64,000 nucleotides of DNA from Candidatus Nanopelagicales bacterium (GTDB lineage Bacteria; Actinomycetota; Actinomycetes; S36-B12), in NCBI GenBank assembly GCA_030726915.1, contig JANRCR010000031.1, positions 1 through 64,000 on the forward strand. The letters run 5' to 3'. Positions 43,021-53,600 of this stretch are shown piece by piece. The notes under the pieces were generated by a model. The model did not search any database. It was not told where the DNA came from and saw nothing but the letters and a program-made list of their open reading frames with translations. A program made the position numbers and the translations under genes. The first letter of the stretch is position 1, and each line of letters opens with the position of its first letter.

Positions 43021-44040
43021 ATGAAGCAAGTTGGTAAAGGCGCGGGACTCATGGTCGCGCTTGCTGCAGCCGGGCTGGTCCTGGCGGCTTGCGGCGGCAG
43101 CGTTAACGAGGCGACCTCGTCGTCAGCGGCACCGGAGTCCTCCGCGGCACCCGAAGCATCCAGCTCGGCTCCGGCCCCCGACAACACCGCCTGCGGTGAG
43201 TGGGGCGTTGCGATGCACGCGTGGGTGGGTTACACAGCCTCCGCTCAGGTGCTCAGCGACGTGGCGAGGGAGAAGCTCGGTTGCACGATCGACCAGATCA
43301 CCCTGGACGAAGCCGGCGTTACCTACGACGCGATGGAGGCCGGCTCTGTCGACGTCATTATCGAAGACTGGGGCGGCGGACGTTGGCAGGAGTGGGTTGA
43401 CCGCGGCGCCATCGTTGAGGTTGGCCTGAATGGCAACGTGGGTCTCATCGGAATGTTCGTCCCGCAGTGGATGTGTGACGAAAATCCCGACATCACCGAC
43501 GGCACCAAACTCAATGAGTACGCCGACCTCTTCCAGACGCCTGAGTCCGGTGACAAGGGAGCCTGGTACGAAGGCCCCCCCGGCTACACCACCATCGGCG
43601 AGAAGATCATCGAGGCCTATGACTTGAACTACAAGATCATCAATACAGGGTCTGAAGCAGCGCTGATCGAGGCCTTCACCAAGGGCACCGAGGATAAGAC
43701 TCCGGTTCTCGGCTACTTCTATGAGCCGCAGAACTTCCTCGCCAAGGTCCCGCTGTGCCGCATCAACTTCCCGGCCAACGACTGGACCGATGCGGCCAAG
43801 GCGAGTGGTCTCACCGATTACCCCGAGACTCCGCTCGTGAAGCTCGCGACGCTGGCGCTCATGGATTCGGGCAGCCCGTTTGCCACACTCCTCCAGAACT
43901 TCGAGTGGACTAACGAGGACCAGAACCAGGTCGCACTCGACATCGAGTCCGGCATGACCCCGGAGGAGGCGGCCCAGAAGTGGATCGATGCCAACCCGGA
44001 CAAGGTCACCGCATGGCTTGAGGGCACGGGAGCTTCCTGA
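43021..44040 (+). CDS. Glycine betaine/choline ABC transporter substrate-binding lipoprotein (OpuAC/ProX-like)
   Basis: 339 residues from MKQVGKG, with GGGAGGA just upstream. The lipobox VLAAC places the lipid-modified Cys near residue 24, followed by a Ser/Ala/Pro-rich tether. The rest is an OpuAC-type binding domain: MHAWVGYTASAQVLSD, IEDWGGGRWQEWV, KGAWYEGPPGYTTIGEKII, with Trp residues that can form the aromatic cage for quaternary ammonium groups. Final part RINFPANDW and EAAQKWIDANPDKV are typical. Acts outside the membrane to capture betaine or choline. Confidence 0.92.
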   Translation: MKQVGKGAGLMVALAAAGLVLAACGGSVNEATSSSAAPESSAAPEASSSAPAPDNTACGEWGVAMHAWVGYTASAQVLSDVAREKLGCTIDQITLDEAGVTYDAMEAGSVDVIIEDWGGGRWQEWVDRGAIVEVGLNGNVGLIGMFVPQWMCDENPDITDGTKLNEYADLFQTPESGDKGAWYEGPPGYTTIGEKIIEAYDLNYKIINTGSEAALIEAFTKGTEDKTPVLGYFYEPQNFLAKVPLCRINFPANDWTDAAKASGLTDYPETPLVKLATLALMDSGSPFATLLQNFEWTNEDQNQVALDIESGMTPEEAAQKWIDANPDKVTAWLEGTGAS

Positions 44041-44065
44041 CCCGCTGATTCGCATGCACGACCTG

Positions 44066-44106
44066 ATGTCGCAGGGCCCCGGCCAATGGCCGGGGCCCTG
44101 CGACAT
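44066..44106 (+). terminator. Strong hairpin terminator after the transporter operon
   Basis: Perfect 19-base arms (core CGCAGGGCCCCGGCC) with a three-base loop AAT, starting 26 bases after the last stop. No T run follows, as is usual for actinomycete terminators. Confidence 0.8.
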
Positions 44107-44159
44107 GTCTGACCGGTCCGCGCGGGGAGGTGTGCGATCACATGTGGTGTGATGACCGC

Positions 44160-45236
44160 ATGCGCGAGGCGATCCTGCTTGTCGGGGGGCAGGGCACACG
44201 GCTGCGTCCCCTCACCCTGTCCACACCCAAGCCCATGCTCCCGGTGGCGGGAGTGCCGCTCACCGTGCACCAAATCGAGCGGGCACGCGATGCCGGTGTA
44301 GAGCGCATCGTGCTCGGTACGTCGTACCGGGCGGAGGTCTTCGCCGAGCACCTCGGGGACGGGCGCGACCTCGGGGTCGAGATCGCCTACGCCGTCGAGG
44401 TCGACCCCCTGGGGACGGGTGGAGCGATCCGCAACGCTGCCGCGCACCTCACGTGCGGTCCGGACGACCCCGTCATGGTGCTCAACGGAGATGTCCTCAG
44501 CGGCGTCGACTACGCCGGACTCATCGAAGGTCATGTGCGCGCCGGCGCCGTCGTCACCTTGCACCTCGTCCGCGTCGAGGATCCCTCCGCCTACGGCCTG
44601 GTGCCGACCGATGAGCAGGGGCGCGTGCTCGCCTTCCGTGAGAAGCCCACGACTGCGGAGGAGATCATCACCGATCAGATCAACGCAGGCTGCTACGTCT
44701 TCCGGCGCTCGGCGATCGATGCAATCCCTACCGGCCGGGTGGTGTCCGTGGAGCGCGACACCTTCCCGGCTCTCCTAGCGGACGGGGCGCACATGCGGGG
44801 AGTGGTCGACGACTCCTATTGGCTTGATCTCGGCACGCCCTGGGACTTCATCCGGGGGTCGGCGGACCTCGTGCGCGGGATTGCCCCCTGGCCCGGTCAT
44901 GCGCCGGCTGTTTCGCTCGTCCTCGATGACGCCGTCGTGGACGAGGGCGCTGACGTGGGCGGCGGAACCACCGTCGGTCGCGGTTGCCGGGTGGCTGCGG
45001 GTGCCGTCGTGCAGGGATCGGTGCTGCTCGACGGTGCGGTGATCGGACCAGCGGCCGTCGTCACTGATTCCGTTATCGGCGCGGGGGCGATGGTCGAGGC
45101 CGGGGCGGTCGTAGCCGGCTGCGTCATCGGAGACGGTGCACGCGTCGGCACGGGTAATGAGTTACGCGCGGGCGCGCGGATTTGGCCCGACGTCGTGCTC
45201 CCACCGACCTCGGTGCGCTTCTCCACCGATGCGTGA
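44160..45236 (+). CDS. NDP-sugar nucleotidyltransferase, probable mannose-1-phosphate guanylyltransferase
   Basis: 358 residues from MREAILLVGG. The nucleotide-binding signature VGGQGTRLRPLTLSTPKPMLPV is at the N-terminus; the metal-binding Asp lies in VLNGDVLSG; the catalytic region FREKPT follows; the C-terminal third is a left-handed beta-helix of hexapeptide repeats (AVVDEGADVGGGTTVG, then SVIGAGAMVEAGAVV). This is the GDP-mannose pyrophosphorylase or glucose-1-phosphate nucleotidyltransferase class. Mannose is favoured because manB and manA lie in the same block. An ATG at 44142 has better spacing to GGGGAGG at 44124 and cannot be excluded as the start. Confidence 0.83.
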   Translation: MREAILLVGGQGTRLRPLTLSTPKPMLPVAGVPLTVHQIERARDAGVERIVLGTSYRAEVFAEHLGDGRDLGVEIAYAVEVDPLGTGGAIRNAAAHLTCGPDDPVMVLNGDVLSGVDYAGLIEGHVRAGAVVTLHLVRVEDPSAYGLVPTDEQGRVLAFREKPTTAEEIITDQINAGCYVFRRSAIDAIPTGRVVSVERDTFPALLADGAHMRGVVDDSYWLDLGTPWDFIRGSADLVRGIAPWPGHAPAVSLVLDDAVVDEGADVGGGTTVGRGCRVAAGAVVQGSVLLDGAVIGPAAVVTDSVIGAGAMVEAGAVVAGCVIGDGARVGTGNELRAGARIWPDVVLPPTSVRFSTDA

Positions 45237-45270
45237 CACACGAGCCCGCTCGTCGCGTTGCCGGCCGGCA

Positions 45271-45323
45271 TCGTTCTCCGGGCGATAAGCGTCACCGGGT
45301 GAAGCAATGTGACCGGAGAACGA
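45271..45323. terminator. Candidate bidirectional terminator
   Basis: Perfect 11-base arms (TCGTTCTCCGG and its complement) with a 31-base loop, located between two convergent genes. The large loop lowers confidence. Confidence 0.45.
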
Positions 45324-45342
45324 CGACCGGAGCCGGTTGCCG

Positions 45343-46683
45343 TCAGCGGCGAAGGATGAAGCCTTCCGGGTCGCGCTCGGGTCGCGGACCTGGCTCGCTG
45401 GCCGAACGCCCGACGGCGACGGCGCCGAGGGGCTGCCAGGAGGCCGGGAGGCCGAGCACGGCACACACCACCTCGGGGCAAAACATCGTCGATGAGATCC
45501 ACGCCGATCCCCATCCCTCGGCCGCGAGGGAGATGAGGAGGTTCTCGACGGCAGCGCCTCCCGACACGAGGAAGAGGTCGCGCTCGAATCCTGCGCGCCG
45601 CTCATCAGGGTAAGCGTGGGGACCCTCGGCGAGGTCAAGAAAGGGCAGGACGACCGCGGGAGCGCGCCACAGGATGTCTCCGCGCGACACGCGCCGCTTG
45701 ATCGCCTCGGCATCGAAGCCATCGGCCGCGAGGTCAGCGCGCCACCTGTCGCGCATGGCCGACAGCAACTTCTCGCGCTGCTGCGTGAGCAGCACGAACC
45801 GCCAGGCTGTCGTGTGGTGTGGGGCCGGGGCGGTCACGGCTGCGGCGATTGCCCGCGTCAGCACCTCCTCGTCAACGGGCTCGTCGGTGAAGTGACGCAC
45901 CGTACGCCGGGCTGCGACGGCGTCACGCGCGCCCTCGCGGCGGGCCTCCGCCGTTCCCAGGGGAAAGAGATCCTCGTCCCGGCGACGGACGAGCGCGACA
46001 GCTCCGGGGCCGTCACCGTCGATCACGGCATCGGGCAGCCCGCGGACTATGGCCACGGGGATGCCGCTCACCTTGCCCTTGACCACATCCGCGGCGCCCG
46101 CGATCTCGTCCGCGATCGCCAGAATTGTTGCCTCCATCGGCCGTCCGCCCGCGTCCGCCCGACCGCGTAGATCATCGAGGGGTTCGAGGCCCGCCACGCC
46201 GATGGCGCAGTCGGTGAGCCCCTCACGCCACGGGCGCCCGAGGGTGTCGGTGATGATGACCGCGATGCGTGCCCGGGTCAACTGGGACACCCGGGTGCGC
46301 AGTGCTCGAGCGGAGGCGTCGGGGTCTCGGGGGAGGAGCAGGATGAATCCCGCGGGGGCGTTGCTGGCATCGATGCCGGCGGCGGCGAGCACGAGTCCGT
46401 GGTGCGTGCGCACGATCTGGGTGATCCCTCGCGGGGTCTCCTTGGTGGCGACCACCGCCTCCGTCTCGGCGGTGAGTGCCGCATCGCGATCGGACTCGGG
46501 CACGATGCGACCCTCGGCCTTGCTCACGACTTTGCTCGTGATGACCAGGATGTCTCCGTCCGCGATGCCGGTGGATCCATCGGGCCACGAAACCCCCGAT
46601 AGACATCGCACGATCTCCGCAGCGAGGTCACAGTCCGCCGTGATCTCGCCGAGTCCGGGGACTCCGACGACCTGGAGTGTCAC
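45343..46683 (-). CDS. fbiB: Coenzyme F420-0:L-glutamate ligase / dehydro-F420 reductase, fused CofE-nitroreductase
   Basis: 446 residues in two domains. The N-terminal CofE domain (about 1-245) shows [31 protein letters not shown] and [21 protein letters not shown]. The C-terminal FMN-binding nitroreductase domain (about 250-446) starts [18 protein letters not shown]. This is the actinobacterial FbiB fusion; it adds glutamates to F420-0, and the nitroreductase domain reduces dehydro-F420-0. Overlaps fbiA by four bases. Confidence 0.95.
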   Translation of the reverse strand: MTLQVVGVPGLGEITADCDLAAEIVRCLSGVSWPDGSTGIADGDILVITSKVVSKAEGRIVPESDRDAALTAETEAVVATKETPRGITQIVRTHHGLVLAAAGIDASNAPAGFILLLPRDPDASARALRTRVSQLTRARIAVIITDTLGRPWREGLTDCAIGVAGLEPLDDLRGRADAGGRPMEATILAIADEIAGAADVVKGKVSGIPVAIVRGLPDAVIDGDGPGAVALVRRRDEDLFPLGTAEARREGARDAVAARRTVRHFTDEPVDEEVLTRAIAAAVTAPAPHHTTAWRFVLLTQQREKLLSAMRDRWRADLAADGFDAEAIKRRVSRGDILWRAPAVVLPFLDLAEGPHAYPDERRAGFERDLFLVSGGAAVENLLISLAAEGWGSAWISSTMFCPEVVCAVLGLPASWQPLGAVAVGRSASEPGPRPERDPEGFILRR

Positions 46684-47738
46684 GAGCCCTGTCGCACGTC
46701 ATCGGCCACATCCAGTGCGGCTTGGGCGATAGTGACCGTGGTGTCCAGGTCACTCATCCACAGGGGTACGGCATGGCAGGCGATGCCGAGCGCCTGTACG
46801 GCCGAGATCGCATCAGCATCGGAGGTGTCGACGAGCCAACCGTCCAGCAGGCCATCGGCGGGTGCTCCTGCGGGAATCAGCGCACGCCGTGCTCCGTAGT
46901 GGCGAGCCACAGCGCCGGCATCGACGGCCACCCCGATCGCGGCAAGGCACGCATCCGCCATGCCGCGCACCGGGCGACCTCCGATGATGGGGGAGATACC
47001 GACAACGGGTGCCGAGGTGCGCCGTAGGGCATCGACTATCCCCGGCACCTGCAGGATCGTGCCGATGGAGACCACCGGGTTGGACGGGGGCAGGAGGACC
47101 ACATCGGCCTGCTCGATAGCGTCGATGACCCCCGGCCCGGGCCGGGCGTCGGGGGCGCCCACGAGAACGAAGTCGTGGGCGCATGGCTCGGCGCGGTAGC
47201 GGACCCACCATTCCTGAAAGTGGATAGCCCGACGTAGTGGATCTCCCGTGGTGTCACGCGCCCCATCCGGATCATCGATGACCACATGGGTCTCTGCCCG
47301 ATCATCCGACATGGGCAGGAGGCGGACTCCCGGCTGCCATCGGGCGCAGAGGGCCTCGGTGACGGCCGAGAGCGGGTAGCCACCGTTGAGCATCTGTGTG
47401 CGCACGAGATGGGTGGCAATATCTCGATCGCCCAGGCCAAACCAGGAGGGCTCAAGGTCGTAGCGAGCGAGCTCGTCTTTGACGGTGAAGGTCTCATCCT
47501 CCCGACCCCAGCCGCGGGCCTCACTGATGCCGCCACCGAGGGTGTACATCACGGTGTCGAGGTCCGGGCAGACACGTAGTCCATGGATCCAGATGTCATC
47601 GCCGGTGTTGCCCACGACGGTGATCTCGGAGTCAGGTCCGGCAGCGATCAGGAGGCCACGCAGGAAGCGGGCTCCACCGATACCGCCGGCAAGCACGGTA
47701 ATGCGATGGGGGGGACTCTCAGCCGCGGACATGGACAT
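46680..47738 (-). CDS. fbiA: 2-phospho-L-lactate/phosphoenolpyruvate transferase (CofD/FbiA)
   Basis: 352 residues. The N-terminal Rossmann motif [17 protein letters not shown] and the later [39 protein letters not shown] and [17 protein letters not shown] are CofD family blocks. Joins a phosphoenolpyruvate- or phospholactate-derived GPP group to Fo, giving (dehydro)F420-0. Its start is only eight bases from the divergent fbiC, so its promoter must overlap fbiC coding sequence or the mRNA is leaderless; an in-frame ATG six bases inside is possible. Confidence 0.95.
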   Translation of the reverse strand: MSMSAAESPPHRITVLAGGIGGARFLRGLLIAAGPDSEITVVGNTGDDIWIHGLRVCPDLDTVMYTLGGGISEARGWGREDETFTVKDELARYDLEPSWFGLGDRDIATHLVRTQMLNGGYPLSAVTEALCARWQPGVRLLPMSDDRAETHVVIDDPDGARDTTGDPLRRAIHFQEWWVRYRAEPCAHDFVLVGAPDARPGPGVIDAIEQADVVLLPPSNPVVSIGTILQVPGIVDALRRTSAPVVGISPIIGGRPVRGMADACLAAIGVAVDAGAVARHYGARRALIPAGAPADGLLDGWLVDTSDADAISAVQALGIACHAVPLWMSDLDTTVTIAQAALDVADDVRQGS

Positions 47739-47746
47739 AGAGTGAC

Positions 47747-50311
47747 ATGGTGCCGCGAACGCCGTCCGGAGTCATCCGCGCACTGGCGCGCGCCCGACGG
47801 GGTGTGGCGTTGTCGCCGGAGGAGGCCACCTGGCTCCTATCTGCCCGCGGTGAGGCTTTGGAAGAGCTCATGATCATCGCGGCGGGACTGCGTGACCGGG
47901 GTCTCGTCGACGCCGGTCGCGAGGGCATCATCACGTACTCGCCCAAGGTCTTCATCCCCGTGACCCGGCTGTGCCGGGACCGATGCCACTACTGCACCTT
48001 CGCGACGGTGCCCCATCGGGTCGAGGCGCCCTATCTGTCACCCGACGAGGTGGTGGAAATCGCTCGGCGCGGTGGTGACCTCGGATGCGCCGAGGCGCTC
48101 TTCACGCTGGGGGATCGACCCGAGGACCGGTGGCCCGTTGCGCGGCAGTGGCTCGACGAGGCGGGCTATGCAGACACCCTGGCCTATGTCCGAGCAATGG
48201 CGATCCGCGTCCTCGAGGAGACCGGTCTGCTGCCGCACCTGAATCCCGGTGTCATGACCTGGGAGGAGATGCGTCGCCTTAGGCCCGTCGCACCCAGCAT
48301 GGGCATGATGCTCGAAACGACCTCGGAGCGGCTGTGGTCAACGCCCGGTGGTCCCCACTTCGCAAGCCCCGACAAAGAGCCGCGGGTGCGGCTGCAGGTG
48401 ATCGAAGATGCAGGCCGGCTGGCAGTGCCCTTCACCACGGGGATTTTGGTCGGCATCGGCGAGACGGCGGAGGAGCGGGTCGATGCGCTCTTTGCGCTGC
48501 GTGCCGCCCACCGCCGCCATCGCCACCTCCAGGAGATCATCGTCCAGAATTTTCGCGCCAAAGATGACACGGCGATGCGCCAGGAACCGGATCTCGAGGC
48601 GGCGGACTATCTCGCCACGCTCGCGACGGCGCGCATCGTGTTGGGACCGCGGGTGAGGATCCAGGCGCCCCCCAATCTCTCCGCTGACCTCACGTCCCTG
48701 CTGCGAGCGGGTGTCGATGATTGGGGTGGGGTGAGTCCCGTGACTCCCGACCACGTCAACCCCGAGCGACCCTGGCCACAGCTTGAGGACTTGCGTGAGC
48801 GGACCCGTGCTGCCGGCTTTGACCTTCGGGCCAGATTGACCGCCCACCCGGAGTACGTGCTGACGGGGGAGTGGATCGATCCACGACTACGTCCCCACGT
48901 CAATGCGCTCGTCGACCGGGACGGCCTCCTCCGTGAGGGTGCCCGCCCCCAGGGGAGGCCGTGGCAGGAGGTGGACGGGGCCCTGGGGTCCTACTCGGCC
49001 TTCGCTGCCCGGGCTGCTGGCGGACGGGTCGACCTGCACATCGACATCGATATTGCCGGCCGCCAGTCTGATCGCCGTGCCGACTTTGCGGAGGTCTACG
49101 GCGACTGGGATGACGTTCGTGAGCGCGCTGGTGCATCGACGTCATCGATGCCGACGCGACTTGATTCCGATGTCCGCGCGGCACTGGATCTTGCCCATGC
49201 CAACCCTGCGGCACTGGCTCGAGAAGACAACGCCGATGCGGCCCTCGCACTGATGACAGCGACCGGCGAAGCGCTTGAGGCCGTGGTGCGCTTGGCCGAT
49301 GAGGTGCGCCGGGATGCTCTGGGCGATGAGGTCACGTACGTCGTGAACCGCAACATCAACTTCACCAATGTCTGCTACACCGGCTGCCGATTCTGCGCTT
49401 TCGCTCAGCGCGAATCTGACGTGGATGCCTTCACACTGTCGCTCGAGGAGGTGGCGAGTCGGGTGCGTGAGGCCGTCGAGGCAGGTGCGACGGAGATTTG
49501 CATGCAGGGCGGGATCCATCCCGACCTGCCGGGATCGGCGTACTTCGACCTCGCGCGAGCGGTCAAAGCAGCCGCTCCCGGTGTGCATTTGCACGCCTTC
49601 AGTCCCATGGAGGTGGTCAACGGTGCGAGTCGGGCGGACCTATCGATCCGTGAATGGCTTGAGGCCGCGCGTGAAGCCGGCGTTGACTCGCTCCCGGGCA
49701 CGGCTGCCGAGATCCTCGACGATGACGTGCGCTGGATCCTCACCAAGGGCAAACTCCCCGCGCGTACCTGGATCGAGGTTGTCACGACCGCGCACGACGT
49801 AGGTCTGCCCACAACATCAACGATGATGTACGGCCATGTCGATGAGCCGCGACACTGGGTGGATCATCTACGTGTCCTGCGATCGATCCAGGAACGCACC
49901 GGCGGCTTTACGGAGTTCGTCCCCCTGCCGTTCATTCACCACAATGCGCCTCTCTACCTCGCCGGTGCCGCGCGCCCCGGGCCCACCGGTCGGGACAACC
50001 GAGCCGTCCATGCGATGGCGCGCCTGCTCCTCCACGGTGCCGTGTCTCACGTGCAGTGCTCGTGGGTGAAGCTGGGCGATGATGGGTGTCGCGCCGTGCT
50101 GGCCGGTGGGGTCGACGACCTCGGCGGGACCCTCATGGAGGAGACAATTAGCCGGATGGCGGGCTCCGAGCACGGGTCGGCCAAGACGGTCGCCGAGCTC
50201 CAGGACCTCATCCGATCGGCTGGGCGGACCCCCAGGGAGAGGACCACCGGGTATGGCACCCCCCCGGCTCGCCCGGGGACTCCACACGACCGAGTTGGCC
50301 TGCGGGCTTGA
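47747..50311 (+). CDS. fbiC: Fo synthase, CofG-CofH fusion (7,8-didemethyl-8-hydroxy-5-deazariboflavin synthase)
   Basis: 854 residues with two radical SAM domains. The CofG half has Cys76, Cys80 and Cys83 (CRDRCHYC). The CofH half has Cys543, Cys547 and Cys550 (CYTGCRFC), followed by [19 protein letters not shown], typical of CofH. Makes the deazaflavin chromophore from tyrosine and a riboflavin precursor. Fused FbiC is the actinobacterial form. With fbiA and fbiB next door, the cell can be inferred to make F420; the user enzymes are not in this window. Confidence 0.96.
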   Translation: MVPRTPSGVIRALARARRGVALSPEEATWLLSARGEALEELMIIAAGLRDRGLVDAGREGIITYSPKVFIPVTRLCRDRCHYCTFATVPHRVEAPYLSPDEVVEIARRGGDLGCAEALFTLGDRPEDRWPVARQWLDEAGYADTLAYVRAMAIRVLEETGLLPHLNPGVMTWEEMRRLRPVAPSMGMMLETTSERLWSTPGGPHFASPDKEPRVRLQVIEDAGRLAVPFTTGILVGIGETAEERVDALFALRAAHRRHRHLQEIIVQNFRAKDDTAMRQEPDLEAADYLATLATARIVLGPRVRIQAPPNLSADLTSLLRAGVDDWGGVSPVTPDHVNPERPWPQLEDLRERTRAAGFDLRARLTAHPEYVLTGEWIDPRLRPHVNALVDRDGLLREGARPQGRPWQEVDGALGSYSAFAARAAGGRVDLHIDIDIAGRQSDRRADFAEVYGDWDDVRERAGASTSSMPTRLDSDVRAALDLAHANPAALAREDNADAALALMTATGEALEAVVRLADEVRRDALGDEVTYVVNRNINFTNVCYTGCRFCAFAQRESDVDAFTLSLEEVASRVREAVEAGATEICMQGGIHPDLPGSAYFDLARAVKAAAPGVHLHAFSPMEVVNGASRADLSIREWLEAAREAGVDSLPGTAAEILDDDVRWILTKGKLPARTWIEVVTTAHDVGLPTTSTMMYGHVDEPRHWVDHLRVLRSIQERTGGFTEFVPLPFIHHNAPLYLAGAARPGPTGRDNRAVHAMARLLLHGAVSHVQCSWVKLGDDGCRAVLAGGVDDLGGTLMEETISRMAGSEHGSAKTVAELQDLIRSAGRTPRERTTGYGTPPARPGTPHDRVGLRA

Positions 50312-50396
50312 CGGGGGTGCCTCAGGACCTATGTAATGACACCGGTGTTATTTACGGTCGCGGGGCAGCCCGCGCCACACGGAGGGAGGTTCGGCA

Positions 50397-50663
50397 GTGG
50401 TTGATCCCGTGCTCCTACCGTTGGCTAACGCGGATGACATGGAGGTCATGGAGTGGCAGGAGCGTGCCCTGTGTGCCCAGACCGACCCCGAGGCGTTCTT
50501 CCCGGAAAAGGGTGGCAGCACGCGCGAGGCTAAGCGCGTATGCCTGTCCTGTGACGTCCGGGGTGAGTGCTTGGAGTACGCCCTCGCCAACGACGAGCGC
50601 TTCGGTATCTGGGGTGGCCTATCCGAGCGCGAGCGGCGCCGGCTGAAGAAGCAGGCAGTCTGA
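50397..50663 (+). CDS. WhiB-family iron-sulfur transcriptional regulator (WhiB2/WhmD-like)
   Basis: 88 residues from a GTG start. The four cluster ligands are Cys26, Cys49, Cys52 and Cys58 (ALCAQTDPEAFFPEKGG, then CLSCDVRGEC), followed by GIWGGLSERERRRLK, the G[VI]WGG turn and basic tail. WhiB2-type proteins govern cell division and septation and normally lie next to this mannose gene block in mycobacteria, which supports the subgroup. Its stop codon overlaps the presumed start of the glycosyltransferase gene. Confidence 0.93.
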   Translation: MVDPVLLPLANADDMEVMEWQERALCAQTDPEAFFPEKGGSTREAKRVCLSCDVRGECLEYALANDERFGIWGGLSERERRRLKKQAV

Positions 50664-53600
50664 GCGGACGCCACCGCGTCACGGCTGTCATCGTCGCTCG
50701 TGATGGCGCGGTGTGGTTGCCCGCGGTCCTCACGGTCCTGAGCGGGCAATCTCGCCATCCGGAAGCCATTGTTGGTGTCGATGCTGGGTCCACCGACACG
50801 AGTGCGCGGATTCTGACCGAGTCCCTCGGTGCGGACCGCGTCATCATGCTTCCCTCCGCAGGGGAACTTCCGAGCTTTGGTGCATCTGTGCAGACAGGCC
50901 TGGCCTCCGGGGTCTTGAGGTCAGACACCGATGAGGCCTTCGATATCGAGACCACCGAGTGGGTGTGGTTGCTCCACGATGACTCGGCCCCCGCCTCGGA
51001 CTGTCTGGAAATCCTGCTGGCCGCGGCGGATACCTACCCGCGAGCGGCGATCTTGGGACCCAAGGCCCTGGGATGGCACGACCGCAGACTCCTCCTGGAG
51101 CTCGGCTTCAGCATCACCGGCTCCGGTCGACGCACCACCGGACTCGAGCGCCGGGAGCATGATCAGGGCCAGCACGATGAGCGGAGTGAGGTGCATGCCG
51201 TCGGCTCGGCAGGCATGCTCATCCGACGTGATGCCTGGGATGCCCTCGACGGCTTCGACACCTGCCTGCCTCTCTACCGAGACGATCTAGATCTGTGCTG
51301 GCGTACCTGGCGGGCGGGTCACGAGGTGCGTGTGGTGCCGGAGGCCGTCATTCATCATCGCGAGGCGTCCTATCACGGGCGTCGGGAGGGCTCGACGCAG
51401 TCGGCGCGCGGGCATCGATTGGATCGTCGATCTGCCCTCCACGTCCTCCTCGCGCAGACACCGGCGTGGAGGCTCCCCTTCACCGCGCTGCGGCTCGCCA
51501 TCGGCTCCCTCGTGCGTTCCCTGGTCTACCTGCTCGGCAAGGACCTGCGCCGAGCCGGTGATGAGATTGCCGCGATCGGCTCCATCGTTGCCCACCCTGG
51601 TCGCGTGGCAGCGAGCCGTCGTCACATCCGTGAGACCTCCACCATGACCTCGCGCGAAGCCGTTCATGATCTGCGTCCCGGGGCGTGGTCCCAGGCGCGG
51701 GGCGCTGGAGAGGCACTGATCGGCATCATGGCGTCTGGGCGGGCCGAGGATTCACGCTCCGTCGGTGCGCTGGAATCCGGTCCGGTCTCGGATGACGCGG
51801 ATATCTTCGACGATCCGACCGATGGATTCCTTCGACGCGCACTCGGACGGCCCGCGGTTGTTATCGCGCTCGTCTTAATCGTGGCATCGGCCGTGGCGGG
51901 ACGGTCCCTGTGGTGGGGCGATGGGGTGCTCTTCGGAGGTGCCCTGCTGCCCAGCCCTGCTGGTGCCGGGGACCTGTGGGCTGCCTACACCGACACGTGG
52001 CACGACGTTGGTCCTGGATCCACTGTGCCGGCGGCACCCCTGACGGCGATTCTGGCCTCTCTCGCGACACTGGTCCTGGGCAAATCCGGCCTGATGGTCG
52101 GCATTGTGCTCTTCATGGCGGTGCCTGCCGCTGCTCTGAGTGCCTGGTGGTCACTGCGCGGTGTTGTGCAGGCACGAGGTCCGCGGGTGTGGGCATCCCT
52201 TGCCTACGCGCTCCTACCGGCGATGACCGGGGCGATCGCGACGGGTCGCATCGGTGTGCTCATCGCGGTGGTCTTGCTGCCGCCTGTGGTGCGAATCCTG
52301 GCTCGGTCACTGGATCTCGCACCGTCACTGCCACCGCCGACCGGGCGCACCGCCTGGGGGGGTGCCCTCCTCCTCGCCCTGGCCATCGCCGGTGCTCCCA
52401 TCCTGTGGGTGTGGTTGGTGCTCGCCGTCCTCGCCGGTCTCGTCGTTGCGCTGCGTCGGAGTCTCATGACGAGAGATCTCCTGCTCCGGTGCCTCGCCAT
52501 GGTGCTGGCTCCCCTCGCACTCCTCCTGCCCTGGTCCCTCCACGTGCTCAGCCATCCCGCCCTGTTTCTCGCCGATCTGGGAGTGCCGCTCGACGTACCG
52601 CCCATCGGCGCGTCCTCCCTGTTGCTGCTGGATCCGGGGGGTCCCGGCACGCCTGCGATGTGGGTGACCGTGGGGATCGTCCTGGCTGCCGTGGCAGCGG
52701 TGCTTCGGCCCGCGACCCGGCGCCTGACCCTGTCGACGTGGGCTGTGGCGCTCACCGTGATGGGACTGACTCTGCTGTCGACTCGCCTTCCTCTGCAGAC
52801 GCCATCATCAGAGAGTCCCGTGGTCATGTGGTCCGGCACCGCCGCCGCGGTGATGGGGGGTGCCCTGATCCTGGCCGCTGCAGTTGCGTCGGACGGTCTG
52901 CGCACGAGCATGTCCGAAGCGGCTTTCACCTGGCGGCAGCCGGTCGCTGGGGTTGCCTCACTGCTCGCGGTAGTTAGCGCGGCGCTGCTCTTGGTCTCCT
53001 GGCTCCCGGGCTCGGATGATCCAGTCCGGCGAGCGGATCCCACGGTGTTGCCGCCGTTCGTCACCGCCGAGGCCATCGGTCCAGAAGCGCCGAGGACGCT
53101 CATCTTGAGTCCAGAATCGGCGGCCCAGGTCGGCTACGCACTGATCAATGGCACCGGCCCCACGCTCGGTGATGCCGAGGTCGCACCTCCCGCCAGCGAT
53201 TGGGTGCGGTTGGACGCCCTCGTCGCCGGACTTGTTTCCGGACGGGGTGGGGACGACGTGGAGGGTCTGGCAGCGTATGCCGTGCGCTACGTCGGCCTCG
53301 AAGATGCAGCGGAGGCGGGACGCTCGCTCGCACGCACCCTCGACTCGGTCCCGGGACTACGTCGTGTCGCTGGACAGGAGGGTGAAGTCCTGTGGCGCGT
53401 GGCCCCGGAGGCCAGCCGCGTGACCGTCCTCAACCGGGATGCCTCGGATGGCATCACGGTGACGCCGGTGCCCATCGTGCAGCTGTCATCCGCTGAACCC
53501 CTGGTGGACTCCTCACTCGCCGCGGCCCAGGGTTCGGTCCGGATTGCCCAAACTGCTGATTCGGCCTGGCGCGCCACCCTCGACGGTGTCGCCCTCCCGC

